From assembly GCF_002934325.1 (NCBI RefSeq), contig NZ_PTIV01000002.1:62001-126000 (forward strand): a stretch of 64,000 bases of DNA, read 5' to 3'. The DNA is from Marinobacter persicus (GTDB taxonomy: Bacteria > Pseudomonadota > Gammaproteobacteria > Pseudomonadales > Oleiphilaceae). The notes beneath the pieces are model-generated. The model was not told where the DNA came from. It saw nothing but the letters and a program-made list of their open reading frames with translations, and made no database searches. Of the stretch, positions 8,376-17,327 are shown piece by piece. Within the stretch, counting starts at the first letter, position 1. Each line of letters begins with the position of its first letter. The position numbers were made by a program, and so were the translations under genes.

Positions 8376-8430
8376 GAGACAATTTGCGACAAAGTCGCCG
8401 AGGACCGGAGACATTTCTGCGACGTTTCGC
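8376..8430. promoter_or_regulatory. Imperfect 22-bp direct repeat, possible response-regulator site
   Basis: GAGACAATTTGCGACAAAGTC (split here as GAGAC-N4-TGCGAC) starts at 8376, and GAGAC-N5-TGCGACGTTTC starts at 8408. The copies are 32-33 bases apart, about three helical turns. The first copy contains the small palindrome GCGAC-AAA-GTCGC. They lie between the divergent regulator gene and the secreted-protein gene. Direct repeats in this position are typical of OmpR-family operators; binding is inferred. Confidence 0.4.
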
Positions 8431-8502
8431 TGTTTCAATACTCCTCAACCGGCGATGTCACCCCATCCCGGTCCAATGGGTTCAAAGCACAAGGAGTTTT
8501 AC

Positions 8503-8853
8503 ATGAAAAAAACCACGACGATTGCGGCCCTGTCCGCGGCGGCGCTACTGAGTACCGCACCATTGCTGGTATCCGCGGACAACGATAACGACAAGGATGA
8601 TGGTCAGCGCTCGGAGTACCGCCACAAAGGCAGTGCCATGAACGCGGATTTGAAGCAGTACAGCTCCGAGGAAATGCGCATCATGGCCTACGGTCAGGCC
8701 CTGCGTCGATTTGGCCCGGGTGTCACTGTGTCGGTGGACGAAACCGAAGAAGGCACCTATCTAGTGCAGCTTCGCGACGCTGAAGACAACCTGATGCGTG
8801 AACAGGAGTTCAATCGCTACGGCGCTCCGGTTCGTGGCGGTCGCCGGGATTGA
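8503..8853 (+). CDS. Small secreted protein, possibly PepSY-like
   Basis: A 116-residue protein beginning MKKTTTIAALSAAALLSTAP, a clear Sec signal peptide with cleavage likely near VSA-DN. The mature part starts with an Asp/Asn/Lys-rich stretch (DNDNDKDDG) and then one compact domain (NADLKQYSSEEMRIMAYGQAL to the end) whose size and pattern recall PepSY-type periplasmic domains, although I cannot confirm the family. The ATG at 8503 has a strong AAGGAG site and is preferred over upstream starts. It sits between the metal-type two-component system and a cytochrome b561, so it may be part of that regulon. Confidence 0.75.
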   Translation: MKKTTTIAALSAAALLSTAPLLVSADNDNDKDDGQRSEYRHKGSAMNADLKQYSSEEMRIMAYGQALRRFGPGVTVSVDETEEGTYLVQLRDAEDNLMREQEFNRYGAPVRGGRRD

Positions 8854-8862
8854 CACTTAGAC

Positions 8863-8897
8863 TCACAGGCGGGGTTGGGGGAATACCCCGCCTGTGA
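8863..8897. other. 13-bp perfect stem-loop between genes
   Basis: TCACAGGCGGGGT at 8863-8875 pairs perfectly with ACCCCGCCTGTGA at 8885-8897, leaving a nine-base loop. There is no following T-run, so it is not a classical terminator. It lies 10 bases after the small secreted-protein gene and 15 bases before the cytochrome b561 start. It may set the ratio of the two products or protect the 3' end of the first message. Confidence 0.6.
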
Positions 8898-8912
8898 TCA
8901 AGGAGATTGATG

Positions 8913-9437
8913 ATGACAATGATGGATACGGAAAACCGGTACGGGGCTGTGGCCCGGGCACTGCACTGGAGCATGGCTGTTTTGCTGCTGATCATGCTGG
9001 CCAGTGAAGTGTGGTTCGAGGCACTGGAACACAGCGTATCGGAACGGTCACTGATGGGCCTGCACCAGAGCCTGGGGCTGACCCTGTTTGCCCTGGTACT
9101 GTTCCGGGGCCTGTGGCGCTGGCTGAACCGCTCACGGGTACAACCACCAGCACAGTGGGCCATGATGGCACGACTGGGGCACCTGGCACTGTACGCCCTG
9201 ATGATCCTGATGCCGCTCACCGGCCTGGCCACCTCCCTGGGCGAAGGGGAAAGCGTCACCTTCTTTGGCTGGACCCTGTTCGGTTACGGCCCGGAAATCG
9301 AATGGCTGGAAGACAGCGGCGAAGACCTGCACGAAGCACTGGCCAATGCCCTCTGGGTGATGATCGGCCTGCACGTGGCTGCCGCCCTGGCACACCAGTA
9401 CATGCTGGGCGATCGCATCATGAAGCGCATGGCCTGA
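8913..9437 (+). CDS. Cytochrome b561 family protein
   Basis: A 174-residue inner-membrane protein with four helices (about 15-35, 46-64, 84-104 and 143-163). Histidines in ALHWSM, GLHQSLG, LGHLAL and GLHVAAALAHQ are the expected haem b ligands of prokaryotic cytochrome b561 (CybB-like), which passes electrons between quinones and periplasmic partners. Two ATGs, 8910 and 8913, follow the AGGAG site; 8913 has the better spacing. The small secreted protein directly upstream could be a partner. Confidence 0.85.
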   Translation: MTMMDTENRYGAVARALHWSMAVLLLIMLASEVWFEALEHSVSERSLMGLHQSLGLTLFALVLFRGLWRWLNRSRVQPPAQWAMMARLGHLALYALMILMPLTGLATSLGEGESVTFFGWTLFGYGPEIEWLEDSGEDLHEALANALWVMIGLHVAAALAHQYMLGDRIMKRMA

Positions 9438-9528
9438 CCCTGGAAGCTGCAACAGCCTGAACTGACGGCATTCATCACCGCCTCTCAATCGGTACAATGG
9501 GCGTTTTCAACGATTTCCGGAGACGCCC

Positions 9529-10290
9529 ATGCCCACCGAGCCCAGCTTTAAACGCGAATGGCAGGCCTTCTGGCTGGCCGTGGGCTTTCTCACCCGCATC
9601 CCCATGCTCGCCCGCATCGACTACTCCCAGCGCCTGATGAACCAGAGCAGCCTGTATTTTCCCCTGGTGGGCCTGCTGCTGGGCGTCATCTACCTGTGCG
9701 TGTACAGCCTGCTGTGCCTGGCCTTCAGCCCGCTGGTGTCGATCATCCTGGTGGTGATCGTGCACCTGTTCCTCACCGGCGCCTTCCACGAAGACGGCCT
9801 GGCCGACAGCGTGGATGCCCTGGGCGGGGGCTACACGGTGGAAAAGCGCCTGGCGATCATGAAAGACAGCCGCATCGGCACTTACGGCACCGTGACCCTG
9901 GTGATGGCGCTGCTGCTGAAAGTGGCCCTGCTGGTGGAAGCCGACCACCCCTGGCTGGCACTGCTCGCCGCCCCGGCGGTCGCACGGCTCACGCCCTTGC
10001 TGCTGATGGCCACGCTCAACTACGTAACCGACCCGGACAAAAGCAAATCCAAACCGGTGGCGGACGGCTTCTCCACCGCCCGGCTGCTGGCCGCCGTTGG
10101 TTTTGTCATGGTACTCACCGGCACCCTGTCATTTTGGCAGCCGTTCCTGATTACCGGCACGTTGGCGGCGGTGCTGCTGGTGGCGCTTTGCTGGGGCGCG
10201 TATCTCAAGCGCCAGTTGGGTGGCTATACCGGCGATGCGTTGGGGGCCAGTGTGGTATTAAGCGAGCTAGTACTTTTGTTGTTTCTTTGA
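9529..10290 (+). CDS. cobS: Adenosylcobinamide-GDP ribazoletransferase (cobalamin synthase)
   Basis: A 253-residue polytopic membrane protein with the CobS hallmark FHEDGLADSVDALGGG (about residues 85-100) and the KDSRIGTYG motif. It joins adenosylcobinamide-GDP and alpha-ribazole (phosphate), the last step of cobalamin assembly, in the inner membrane. N-terminal FLTRIPM is also typical. It lies on the opposite strand and outside the main cobalamin operon, convergent with a glycosylase gene and separated from it by a hairpin repeat element. Family assignment is firm. Confidence 0.95.
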   Translation: MPTEPSFKREWQAFWLAVGFLTRIPMLARIDYSQRLMNQSSLYFPLVGLLLGVIYLCVYSLLCLAFSPLVSIILVVIVHLFLTGAFHEDGLADSVDALGGGYTVEKRLAIMKDSRIGTYGTVTLVMALLLKVALLVEADHPWLALLAAPAVARLTPLLLMATLNYVTDPDKSKSKPVADGFSTARLLAAVGFVMVLTGTLSFWQPFLITGTLAAVLLVALCWGAYLKRQLGGYTGDALGASVVLSELVLLLFL

Positions 10291-10319
10291 ATGCAAACTC
10301 GATAACCTGCTCGGCAGTT

Positions 10320-10501
10320 TTGGGGAAGTCTTTCCAAAACCGTGCGGAGCCATGGGTGAAGAGCGAAAAGCTCTTCACGGGCTGGCCATGGATGGCCTGC
10401 CCAGGACCTTCAGCGCGACGCAGGAGCAATAAGCGCTGAAGGGCGGAGCTCGAGCGCTACAGGGATGTATTCACAGCGTGTTTTGGAAAGACCTACCCCA
10501 A
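10320..10501. repeat. Large intergenic hairpin element, copy A
   Basis: Outer arms 10320-10340 and 10480-10501 pair with one base bulged and one mismatch (TTGGGGAAGTC... against the complement of GACCTACCCCAA). Between them are further hairpins: GTGAAGAGC/GCTCTTCAC, a CTTCAGCGC/GCGCTGAAG pair and the near-palindrome GGCCATGGATGGCC. The core shared with other copies reads, on the minus strand, ACACGCTGTGAATACATCCC then TGTA. It fills the gap between two convergent genes, cobS and the glycosylase. Confidence 0.8.
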
Positions 10502-10525
10502 GCCGTCGAACTCCATAACAAAGGC

Positions 10526-11194
10526 TCAGTTATCCACCGTAAAAGAAACAATCCGTGAAAGGTGACTGAACGGCAGGCCGGTTTCCTCGTGCCACTGGTT
10601 GAACGCCGCCTGCACCTGCTTCAACCCCTTCTGGCTGGTGGGGGAAGCATCCAGAATCTCCGCCCGGGTCAGGGCCGTGACCACATCCCGGGACAGGATA
10701 AAACCATCCCAGCCCACGCGGCGCAGGAAATACTGGGCGGAATTGCCACCCAATCGGCAGCCATTGCGCTTCAAATACAACAGCAACCCGGCCTGATCGG
10801 TGCTGGGCCAGTCCGCCAGGAAACGGCCGAAGCTGCCGTGATCACTCACCACATCCATGATCATCCGGGCATTCTCCGGCACCGTGCGAATTTTCTGCAG
10901 GTTGCGCACGATGCGCTCGTCCTTCGCCAGCTCCTCCAGTACCTCCGGCGGTACCTGCTGCCAGTAGGCGGGCACGAAGCCCTCAAAGGCCGCCTCGAAG
11001 TCCGCCCACTTGTTCTCGATCACCCGCCAGACAAAACCCGCCTTGAAGATACAGCGGGTCATCTCGGAGAGGTAACGGTCGTCGCTGACGTCCGCCAGTC
11101 GGCTTTTATCCAGCACCGGTGGTAGCAGAGCCTGCAAGGCGGCTTCACCGCCTTTGCGCATCAGTGCCTGGTCGTAAAACGCTGAAAAACTCAT
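10526..11194 (-). CDS. DNA-3-methyladenine glycosylase I-like protein
   Basis: A 222-residue protein of the Tag superfamily, recognisable from MTRCIFKAGFVWRVIENKW (residues 45-63) and the helix-rich body (KIRTVPENARMIMDV, GNSAQYFLRRVGWDGF). Tag removes 3-methyladenine from DNA in base excision repair. Unlike the second paralogue at 60308, it lacks the N-terminal Cys...YHD and C-terminal His/Cys zinc-binding residues, so it belongs to a divergent, zinc-free subgroup and its substrate may differ. It is convergent with cobS. Confidence 0.7.
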   Translation of the reverse strand: MSFSAFYDQALMRKGGEAALQALLPPVLDKSRLADVSDDRYLSEMTRCIFKAGFVWRVIENKWADFEAAFEGFVPAYWQQVPPEVLEELAKDERIVRNLQKIRTVPENARMIMDVVSDHGSFGRFLADWPSTDQAGLLLYLKRNGCRLGGNSAQYFLRRVGWDGFILSRDVVTALTRAEILDASPTSQKGLKQVQAAFNQWHEETGLPFSHLSRIVSFTVDN

Positions 11195-11262
11195 AACGCG
11201 TCCTGAAAGGTCCCAATTTGGGGCTTATCGTACCCGGATTGGGGCCGGTAACGCCAAAGCCA

Positions 11263-11979
11263 TCAGCCGGAGTGCTTTCCGCGATCTTTCAGTTGCTGCG
11301 CCAGGTCCGGGTTTTCCAGGGGCCGGGCCCACCGGTTGCCATGCACCAGCTCCTCCAGGGGTAGCCGCGACCGCCAGCCCTTAGCCTGCAACTCCGGCTG
11401 GTCCAGGAATTCACTGACATACCCCAGGCACAGATAAGCCAGCGGGTAAACGTGTTCGGGTAACTGCAGGATTTCCGACAGCCGCTCCTGACTGAGGATA
11501 CTCACCCAGCCCACGCCGATGTTTTCCGCCCGGGCTGCCAGCCACAGGTTCTGGACCGCCAGGCAGGTACTGAACAGATCCATCTCCACAATGGAGTTGC
11601 GACCCAGAACATTCGGCCCGCCCCGGCTGCGGTCGCAGGTGATGCACAGGTTGATGGGGCTGTCGAGGATGCCCTGCAGTTTCAGGCTCTGGTAACGCTC
11701 CTTGCGCTCGCCCTGGTAGTTCGTTGCAGCCCGGCCGTTTTCCTCATTGAAACTGTCCAGTACCCGTTGGCGCACATCCACGCTGTCGATCACAATGAAA
11801 TCCCAGGGCTGCATGAAACCCACCGAGGGCGCGTGGTGGGCGGCTTCCAGTAGCCGGGCCAGCACCTCGTCGGGAATGGCGTCGGGCAGGAATTGCGAGC
11901 GCACGTCCCGGCGTTCGAAGATGGCCCGGTACAGGCCTTCGCGCTGAGCCTCGGTAAAGGACTGGTCGTGATCGGTCAT
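11263..11979 (-). CDS. bluB: 5,6-dimethylbenzimidazole synthase
   Basis: A 238-residue nitroreductase-fold flavoenzyme of the BluB type: [14 protein letters not shown] at the N-terminus, [14 protein letters not shown], and GVGWVSIL near residue 165. BluB uses FMNH2 and O2 to cut the flavin into 5,6-dimethylbenzimidazole, the lower ligand of cobalamin, so the organism should make it aerobically. The ATG at 11979 overlaps the cobQ stop as ATGA, which points to translational coupling and decides this start over 12018. It is the last gene of the cobalamin operon. Confidence 0.93.
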   Translation of the reverse strand: MTDHDQSFTEAQREGLYRAIFERRDVRSQFLPDAIPDEVLARLLEAAHHAPSVGFMQPWDFIVIDSVDVRQRVLDSFNEENGRAATNYQGERKERYQSLKLQGILDSPINLCITCDRSRGGPNVLGRNSIVEMDLFSTCLAVQNLWLAARAENIGVGWVSILSQERLSEILQLPEHVYPLAYLCLGYVSEFLDQPELQAKGWRSRLPLEELVHGNRWARPLENPDLAQQLKDRGKHSG

Positions 11980-13445
11980 AAGCCCAATAACCTTTTCAGT
12001 GCGTTGGTATCCAGACACTGCTCGACCTGATCGGCCAGGCGGTCAAGCTGTTGCAGCCGGTGGGCCTGGTAATCCACCGAGCGGGCCCTGTCGGTTTTCA
12101 GCCCCGCCCAGCGAAGAAAGGTCTCGCAGGCCTTGGGCTCATCAAACAGGCCATGCACATAGGTACCCAGGATCTGGCCATCCTCGCTGATGGCACCGTC
12201 CGGGCGACCATCCAGCTGCGCCAACGGCCGGGCCAGGGCCGGGCCTTCGGTGACGCCGTTGTGCATCTCATACCCACCCATGATCGGCCCGTTTTCGGAG
12301 CCGGAAGAACCCAGATGCAACGGCCCGGAGACGTACCGCAACTGCTTGCCCGGCACCATGCGCGTGGTCATGACCAGCCAGCCCAGGCCCCCGGTGCTTC
12401 CCGCTTCGCCTTCCAGGCCCTCCGGGTCGTCCACCCGTTCGCCCAGCATCTGGAAGCCGCCACAGATCCCCAGCACTTTGCCGCCATAGCGCAGGTGGCG
12501 GCGAATGGCTTCGGGCCAGCCCTGCTGTGTCAGCCAGGCCAGGTCGTGACGGGTGCTTTTGCTGCCGGGCAGAATGATCAGGTCCGCCGGGGGAATGGGC
12601 TGGTCCGGCCCGACAAAGGTGAGATCCACACCCGGGTGCAGGCGCAGCGGGTCGAAGTCGTTGTGGTTGCTGATGCGCGGCAGTACCGGCACCACCACCT
12701 TGAGCGCGCCGGCCTCACTTGTGCCGGCGGCGGCAACGCTGTCTTCGGAATCAATGACCAGGCCGTGCAGGTAGGGCAGCACGCCGAACACCGGTTTGCC
12801 GGTGTGTTCGTGCAGCCAGTCCAGCCCCGGTTCCAGCAGGGCGATGTCGCCCCGGAACCGGTTGATGATGAAGCCTGCCGTGCGGGCGCGTTCGCTTTCC
12901 GAAATCAGCGACAGGGTGCCCACCAGCTGGGCAAACACCCCGCCCTTGTCGATGTCACCCACCAGCAACACCGGGCAGTCCACCGCTTCGGCAAAGCCCA
13001 TGTTGGCGATGTCGTTGGCCCGCAGGTTGACCTCCGCCGGGCTGCCGGCGCCTTCGGCAATCACCACGTCGTACCGGGCGCTCAGGGCCTGCCAGCTGGC
13101 CATGACCGACGCCATCGCTTCGGCCTTGTAGGCGTGGTAATCCAGCGCGTCCATGTTGCCGTGTACCCGCCCCCGCAGGATCACCTGGGCGCCCCGGTCG
13201 CTCTGGGGCTTGAGCAGCACCGGATTCATGTCGCTGTGGGGTTCCAGCCCGCAGGCCAGGGCCTGCAGGGCGGTGGACCGGCCAATCTCACCACCATCGA
13301 CGGTGACGGCGCTGTTCAGGGCCATGTTCTGGGGCTTGAACGGCGCCACCGACACGCCCTGGCGGGCCAGCCAGCGGCACAGGGCGGCCACCACCGTGGT
13401 CTTGCCGGCATCCGAGGTGGTGCCCTGCACCATCAGCGTGGCCAT
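11976..13445 (-). CDS. cobQ: Cobyric acid synthase
   Basis: A 489-residue enzyme with an N-terminal synthetase domain (P-loop-like [15 protein letters not shown] at residues 8-22, then PQNMALNS) and a C-terminal class I glutamine amidotransferase domain ([12 protein letters not shown]; nucleophile Cys in [11 protein letters not shown]; catalytic His in YVHGLFD). It amidates four side chains of adenosylcobyrinate a,c-diamide to give cobyric acid in the cytoplasm. Its start directly abuts the cobO stop, and bluB overlaps its end. Confidence 0.96.
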   Translation of the reverse strand: MATLMVQGTTSDAGKTTVVAALCRWLARQGVSVAPFKPQNMALNSAVTVDGGEIGRSTALQALACGLEPHSDMNPVLLKPQSDRGAQVILRGRVHGNMDALDYHAYKAEAMASVMASWQALSARYDVVIAEGAGSPAEVNLRANDIANMGFAEAVDCPVLLVGDIDKGGVFAQLVGTLSLISESERARTAGFIINRFRGDIALLEPGLDWLHEHTGKPVFGVLPYLHGLVIDSEDSVAAAGTSEAGALKVVVPVLPRISNHNDFDPLRLHPGVDLTFVGPDQPIPPADLIILPGSKSTRHDLAWLTQQGWPEAIRRHLRYGGKVLGICGGFQMLGERVDDPEGLEGEAGSTGGLGWLVMTTRMVPGKQLRYVSGPLHLGSSGSENGPIMGGYEMHNGVTEGPALARPLAQLDGRPDGAISEDGQILGTYVHGLFDEPKACETFLRWAGLKTDRARSVDYQAHRLQQLDRLADQVEQCLDTNALKRLLGL

Positions 13446-14057
13446 TTACAGCTCCACGCCCTTCTGGGCCTTGATGCCCTGGTCCTTGAACGCGTGCTTG
13501 ACCACACCCATCTCGGTGACGGTGTCGGCCAGGTCGATCAGTTCCTGCGGGGCGCTGCGGCCGGTGACCACGACGTGCTGCATCTCGGGCCGACCCTGCA
13601 GGTCGTCCAGCACCCGGTCCAGGTCGATGTAGTCGTATTTCAGGGCGATGTTGAGTTCGTCCAGCAGGATCAGGTCGTAGCTGTCGTCTTTGAGCATGGC
13701 GGCGGCGATGTCCCAGGCGGCATTGGCGGAAGCCACGTCCTGCTCCCGGTTCTGGGTGTCCCAGGTATAACCCTGGCCCATCACGTGGTAGTCGACGTTG
13801 GGCAGGTCGCGGAAGAAGGCTTCCTCGCCCGTGCTGAACGCGCCCTTGATGAACTGCACGATGCCCACTTTCATGCCATGGCCCAGGGCCCGGGCCACCA
13901 TGCCGAAGCCGGAGCTGCTCTTGCCCTTGCCGGGGCCGGTCATCACCAGCAGCACACCCTGCTCGTTCTGGGCACGGGCAATGCGCTCCTGCATGATTTT
14001 CTGCTTGGCGGCCATGCGCTTGGCGTGGCGTTCGGGGTCTTTTGCGCGCTCTCGCAT
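13446..14057 (-). CDS. cobO: Cob(I)yrinic acid a,c-diamide adenosyltransferase
   Basis: A 203-residue CobO/BtuR/CobA-type adenosyltransferase: P-loop GPGKGKSSSGFGM (about 40-52), IVQFIKG, LILLDELNIAL and VVTGRSAPQELI. It transfers 5'-deoxyadenosyl from ATP to Co(I) corrinoids, for synthesis and for salvage of imported corrinoids. The gene is transcribed between cbiA and cobQ, with 11 bases to cbiA and none to cobQ. The first 30 residues are an Arg/Lys-rich extension, normal in this family. Confidence 0.95.
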   Translation of the reverse strand: MRERAKDPERHAKRMAAKQKIMQERIARAQNEQGVLLVMTGPGKGKSSSGFGMVARALGHGMKVGIVQFIKGAFSTGEEAFFRDLPNVDYHVMGQGYTWDTQNREQDVASANAAWDIAAAMLKDDSYDLILLDELNIALKYDYIDLDRVLDDLQGRPEMQHVVVTGRSAPQELIDLADTVTEMGVVKHAFKDQGIKAQKGVEL

Positions 14058-14068
14058 GAGGGCACTCC

Positions 14069-15391
14069 TTATTCAGACAATGAATGATGGAAGGTGAATG
14101 GTTCTCCCCGGAAAATCGCCGCCACCAGGGCGGGTGCGGACGGGAAGTAGCCGTGAAAATAACTGGCGGTGAGCGTGCCCAGACGGTACACCGCCTCGCC
14201 TTCGGAGCCGGCCTGTTTGCGGGTGCGGGCGGCCGGTTCGCAGGGCGTCTCCAGCTCCGAATGATGATAGGTATGGCCACGCAGATCGCCAAGGCTGGTG
14301 TTCAGGCTTTGCAGGCCCAGGGCCTTGAGGCGGTTGGCCATGCTGGCCCGGCCGGGTAGCAGGCCGAGCAGGGCATGCCCCAAACCCTCCTTGTCCCACA
14401 ATTCGTCAGCGCAGGCCATCAATCCGCCACATTCGGCCAGAATCGGCTTACCCGCCTGATGGAAATCACGAATGGCCTCCAGCATCGGGATGTTGGCTGC
14501 CAACTCACCGGCATGCAGCTCCGGATAACCACCTGGCAGCCACAGCGCGTCTGCCCCCGGCAATTCGGTATCTGCCAGCGGTGAGAAGTAGTGCAGCTCC
14601 GCACCCATGGCTTCCAGCAGATCCAGGTTGGCCCGGTAGAGAAAACTGAAAGCGGCATCGCGGGCGATGGCAATGCGCTGACCTTCCAGCAGGCGCTCAG
14701 GCACAGTCGGGGCCTCGGCGGATAGCTCAACCGGTTGAGGCAAAGTGTCCAGTCCCGCTGCCTTCAGCACCTCCGCGGCCGCGTCCAAGCGCTGGCTGAG
14801 GTCGTCCAGTTCATTGGCCTGCACCAGCCCCAGGTGGCGGTCCGGAATGTCCATGGCGTCGTTGCGGGGAATCGCACCGAGCAGGTCAATGCCTTCTGGC
14901 AGGCTCTCTCTCAGGAGTTGGCCGTGGTAGGCACTGCCGATCTTGTTGGCGATCACCTGGTGCACGGGCAACTCCGGATCAAAATGAGCCAGGCCGAACG
15001 CCACCGCGCCAAAGGTCTGGGCCATGCCCTTGGCATCAATCACCGGCAGGGCGGGAATCCCGGCCAGTTTGGCCAAATCGCCACTGCTGGGGTCGCCGTC
15101 GAACAGGCCCATGGAGCCTTCTACCAGAGTCAGGTCGGCGGTCTGTGCCGCTTCTGCCAGGCGCCAGCGGCATTCGTCTTCGCCGGTCATCCATGGGTGC
15201 AATTGGTACACCGGGTTGCCGGAGGCGACTTCCAACACCATGGGGTCCAGGTAATCCGGCCCATGTTTGAAGACACGGACATTCCGGCCGGCGTTCCGGT
15301 GCAGGCGGGCCAGGGCGGCAGTGACCATGGACTTGCCCTGACCGGAGCCGGGGGCGGTGATCATGGCAGCTGGGACTCTTGCTTCGAGCAT
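14069..15391 (-). CDS. cbiA: Cobyrinate a,c-diamide synthase
   Basis: A 440-residue enzyme with an N-terminal ATP-binding domain (ITAPGSGQGKSMVTAAL, residues 11-27; EGSMGLFDG) and a C-terminal amidotransferase domain with nucleophile Cys in ILAECGGLMACADEL. CbiA/CobB amidates carboxylates a and c of (hydrogeno)cobyrinate with glutamine and ATP. It requires a corrin ring with free acids, yet no ring-building genes lie in the window. It is separated from the upstream ABC transporter gene by 158 bases that hold hairpin element B. Confidence 0.94.
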   Translation of the reverse strand: MLEARVPAAMITAPGSGQGKSMVTAALARLHRNAGRNVRVFKHGPDYLDPMVLEVASGNPVYQLHPWMTGEDECRWRLAEAAQTADLTLVEGSMGLFDGDPSSGDLAKLAGIPALPVIDAKGMAQTFGAVAFGLAHFDPELPVHQVIANKIGSAYHGQLLRESLPEGIDLLGAIPRNDAMDIPDRHLGLVQANELDDLSQRLDAAAEVLKAAGLDTLPQPVELSAEAPTVPERLLEGQRIAIARDAAFSFLYRANLDLLEAMGAELHYFSPLADTELPGADALWLPGGYPELHAGELAANIPMLEAIRDFHQAGKPILAECGGLMACADELWDKEGLGHALLGLLPGRASMANRLKALGLQSLNTSLGDLRGHTYHHSELETPCEPAARTRKQAGSEGEAVYRLGTLTASYFHGYFPSAPALVAAIFRGEPFTFHHSLSE

Positions 15392-15429
15392 TTACCTCAT
15401 TCCCAAGTCGTCTGAATTGTGGGGGAAAC

Positions 15430-15533
15430 GGGAGTGGGGGAACGCTTCCCGAGACACGCTGTGAATACGTCCCTGTACGCTTGACTGCAGCATCCATGCT
15501 GCAGACAGTCCCGGGAAGCGTTCCCCCACTCCC
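15430..15533. repeat. Large intergenic hairpin element, copy B
   Basis: Arms 15430-15451 and 15512-15533 form a perfect 22-bp inverted repeat (GGGAGTGGGGGAACGCTTCC then CG). The interior carries the family core ACACGCTGTGAATACGTCCC, TGTACGCTTGACT and the palindrome CTGCAGCATCCATGCTGCAG. The element sits inside the cobalamin operon, between the btuD-like gene and cbiA, where it could act as a processing or attenuation hairpin. Confidence 0.85.
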
Positions 15534-15549
15534 TTGCCAAACACCGTTG

Positions 15550-16344
15550 CTAGCCTCGCTTCGGCACGAAAAATGGGGCGCCGTCCACTTCCACTGTTTG
15601 CAGGTCCTGGTCGTACAAGCGCTCCAGTGCGTTCGGCACCAGCATTCGCTCCGCCGGGCCCCAGCAGGCTTCGCCATCCGGATACATCAACAGAATGTTG
15701 TCGCACCAGCGGGCGGCCAGGTTCAGATCGTGCAGGCACATGAAGATGGCGTTGCCCGCTTTCGCCCGCTCGGTCAGCAGTTTCATGACCGCCACCTGGT
15801 GATGCAGATCCAGATGGTTGGAGGGCTCATCCAGCAGCCAGGTGTGGGGTGCCTGGGTCATCAGGGTGGCGATGGCGACGCGCTGGCGCTCACCGCCGGA
15901 AAGCGTACTGACCAAACGGTCTTTCAGGTGCAGCACATCGAGGGCTTCCAGGGCCCGCTCGGCCATGGCCACATCGTCGGCGCTTTCCATCTGCCAGGGG
16001 GACAGCCAGGGGTGGCGGCCGATGAGGGCGGTTTCCAGTACCGTTGCCGGGAAACCGTCCTGGTGGTCCTGGAACACCAGCCCCACCTGTTGGGAGAACG
16101 CCCGGCGTTTGAGCGAGCCCGTGGGTTGGTCGTCCAACAACAGGGAACCGGCGCGCGGGGCCCGCAGCCCGGCCAGGGTGTGCAGCAACGTGGTTTTGCC
16201 CGCCCCGTTCGGGCCCAACACGCCCCAGACCTGGCCCGCTTCAATGGTCAGATTGAGTGGGTAGCCATCCGGGCGGCCGGGGATGTCGATCACCAGCTTG
16301 CGGGTGCTCAGGGTCTGCATGATGGGGCGTTTGGTGATAACCAT
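15550..16344 (-). CDS. btuD: Cobalamin ABC transporter ATP-binding protein (BtuD-like)
   Basis: A 264-residue ABC ATPase: Walker A GPNGAGKTTL, Q-loop VFQDHQDG, signature LSGGERQRVAIA, Walker B TWLLDEPSNHLD and switch His in MCLHDLN. The type matches FepC/BtuD ATPases of siderophore and B12 importers. The ATG at 16344 overlaps the permease stop (TGATG), which favours it over 16320. Position after btuF- and btuC-like genes and a cobalamin receptor makes vitamin B12 the likely cargo. Confidence 0.9.
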   Translation of the reverse strand: MVITKRPIMQTLSTRKLVIDIPGRPDGYPLNLTIEAGQVWGVLGPNGAGKTTLLHTLAGLRAPRAGSLLLDDQPTGSLKRRAFSQQVGLVFQDHQDGFPATVLETALIGRHPWLSPWQMESADDVAMAERALEALDVLHLKDRLVSTLSGGERQRVAIATLMTQAPHTWLLDEPSNHLDLHHQVAVMKLLTERAKAGNAIFMCLHDLNLAARWCDNILLMYPDGEACWGPAERMLVPNALERLYDQDLQTVEVDGAPFFVPKRG

Positions 16345-17315
16345 CAGCGGCTCCGGTACAGCAGGTACAGGAAGGTGGGCACGCCCAGCAGGGCGGTAAT
16401 CACACCCACGGGCAACTGCTCGGGAGCAATCACGATGCGCGCCAGGGTGTCGGCCAGTACCAGCAGGGTACCGCCGGCCAGGGCGCAGGCGGGCAGGATC
16501 AGGCGCTGGTCGTTGCCCAGCACCAGGCGCAGCATGTGTGGCACCACCAGCCCGACAAAACCGATGCTGCCGGCCATGGTGACCGCCGTGGCGGTGAGCA
16601 GGCTGGCCAATACGTAAATCAGCCACTCCATGGGGCGCACGGAAATGCCCAAGGCTGCCGCCTGCAAAGGGCCGCGAGCCAACACGTTCAGGCTGCGGCC
16701 CAGGGGCACTATCAACAGGCACACCGCCAGCAGGAACAATAGTCCCGGCCAGGGCGTGCGGGCGTAGGATACATCGCCCATCAGCCAGTAGAGCATGCCC
16801 GGCAGTTCCCGGGCCGGGCTGATGGCCAGCATGAGGGTGATCACCGCGCCCCAGCCGGCCGCCACCACCACGCCGGTCAGCAGCAGGCGCGAAGGCGTCC
16901 AGCTGCCGGTGCCATGGGCCAGACCAAAGACCAGGAAGGTGGAAAGCAGGGCACCGGCAAAGGCCGAGCCGGAAACCAGGAAACCACCCAAACCGGCCAG
17001 CATGGCCAGCAGCGCACCCACGGCCGCCCCGCCGGACAGGCCCAGGACGTAGGGGTCCGCCAGCGGATTGCGCAGCAGGACCTGCATCAGGGCGCCGGCC
17101 ACCGCCAGCAGGCCGCCGGTGGCAAAGGCCGAGAGGGTGCGAGGCAGGCGCAATTCCAGCACCAGGGTTTGCTGCAAGGGCTCGGCGTTGCCGAAGAATA
17201 CCGACAGCACCTCCAGCGGCGACAGGGCGACGCTGCCCACGGCCACGGAGACCGCCATGGCCAGAAGGCTGGCGAGGGCCAGGAACAGCAGGGGTGGCAG
17301 GAGGGAACGGGTCAC
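16344..17315 (-). CDS. btuC: Cobalamin ABC transporter permease (BtuC-like, FecCD family)
   Basis: A 323-residue permease with about ten hydrophobic helices. The motifs LRLPRTLSAFATGGLLAVAGALMQ, NPLADPYVLGLSGGAAVGA and GSIGFVGLVVPHMLRL are hallmarks of the FecCD/BtuC family. Two copies with the ATPase form the inner-membrane B12 importer. It lies 12 bases behind the binding-protein gene. FecCD permeases also carry ferric siderophores, but the riboswitch and the neighbouring genes support corrinoids. Confidence 0.92.
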   Translation of the reverse strand: MTRSLLPPLLFLALASLLAMAVSVAVGSVALSPLEVLSVFFGNAEPLQQTLVLELRLPRTLSAFATGGLLAVAGALMQVLLRNPLADPYVLGLSGGAAVGALLAMLAGLGGFLVSGSAFAGALLSTFLVFGLAHGTGSWTPSRLLLTGVVVAAGWGAVITLMLAISPARELPGMLYWLMGDVSYARTPWPGLLFLLAVCLLIVPLGRSLNVLARGPLQAAALGISVRPMEWLIYVLASLLTATAVTMAGSIGFVGLVVPHMLRLVLGNDQRLILPACALAGGTLLVLADTLARIVIAPEQLPVGVITALLGVPTFLYLLYRSR

Positions 17316-17327
17316 CGGATGCCTCCG

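Noticed and set aside
12051..14087. A 678-codon open frame on the plus strand antisense to cobQ and cobO
   Set aside because: It lies opposite two well-supported cobalamin genes, has a low-complexity His/Gln/Val composition typical of antisense frames in G+C-rich DNA, and has no recognisable domain.
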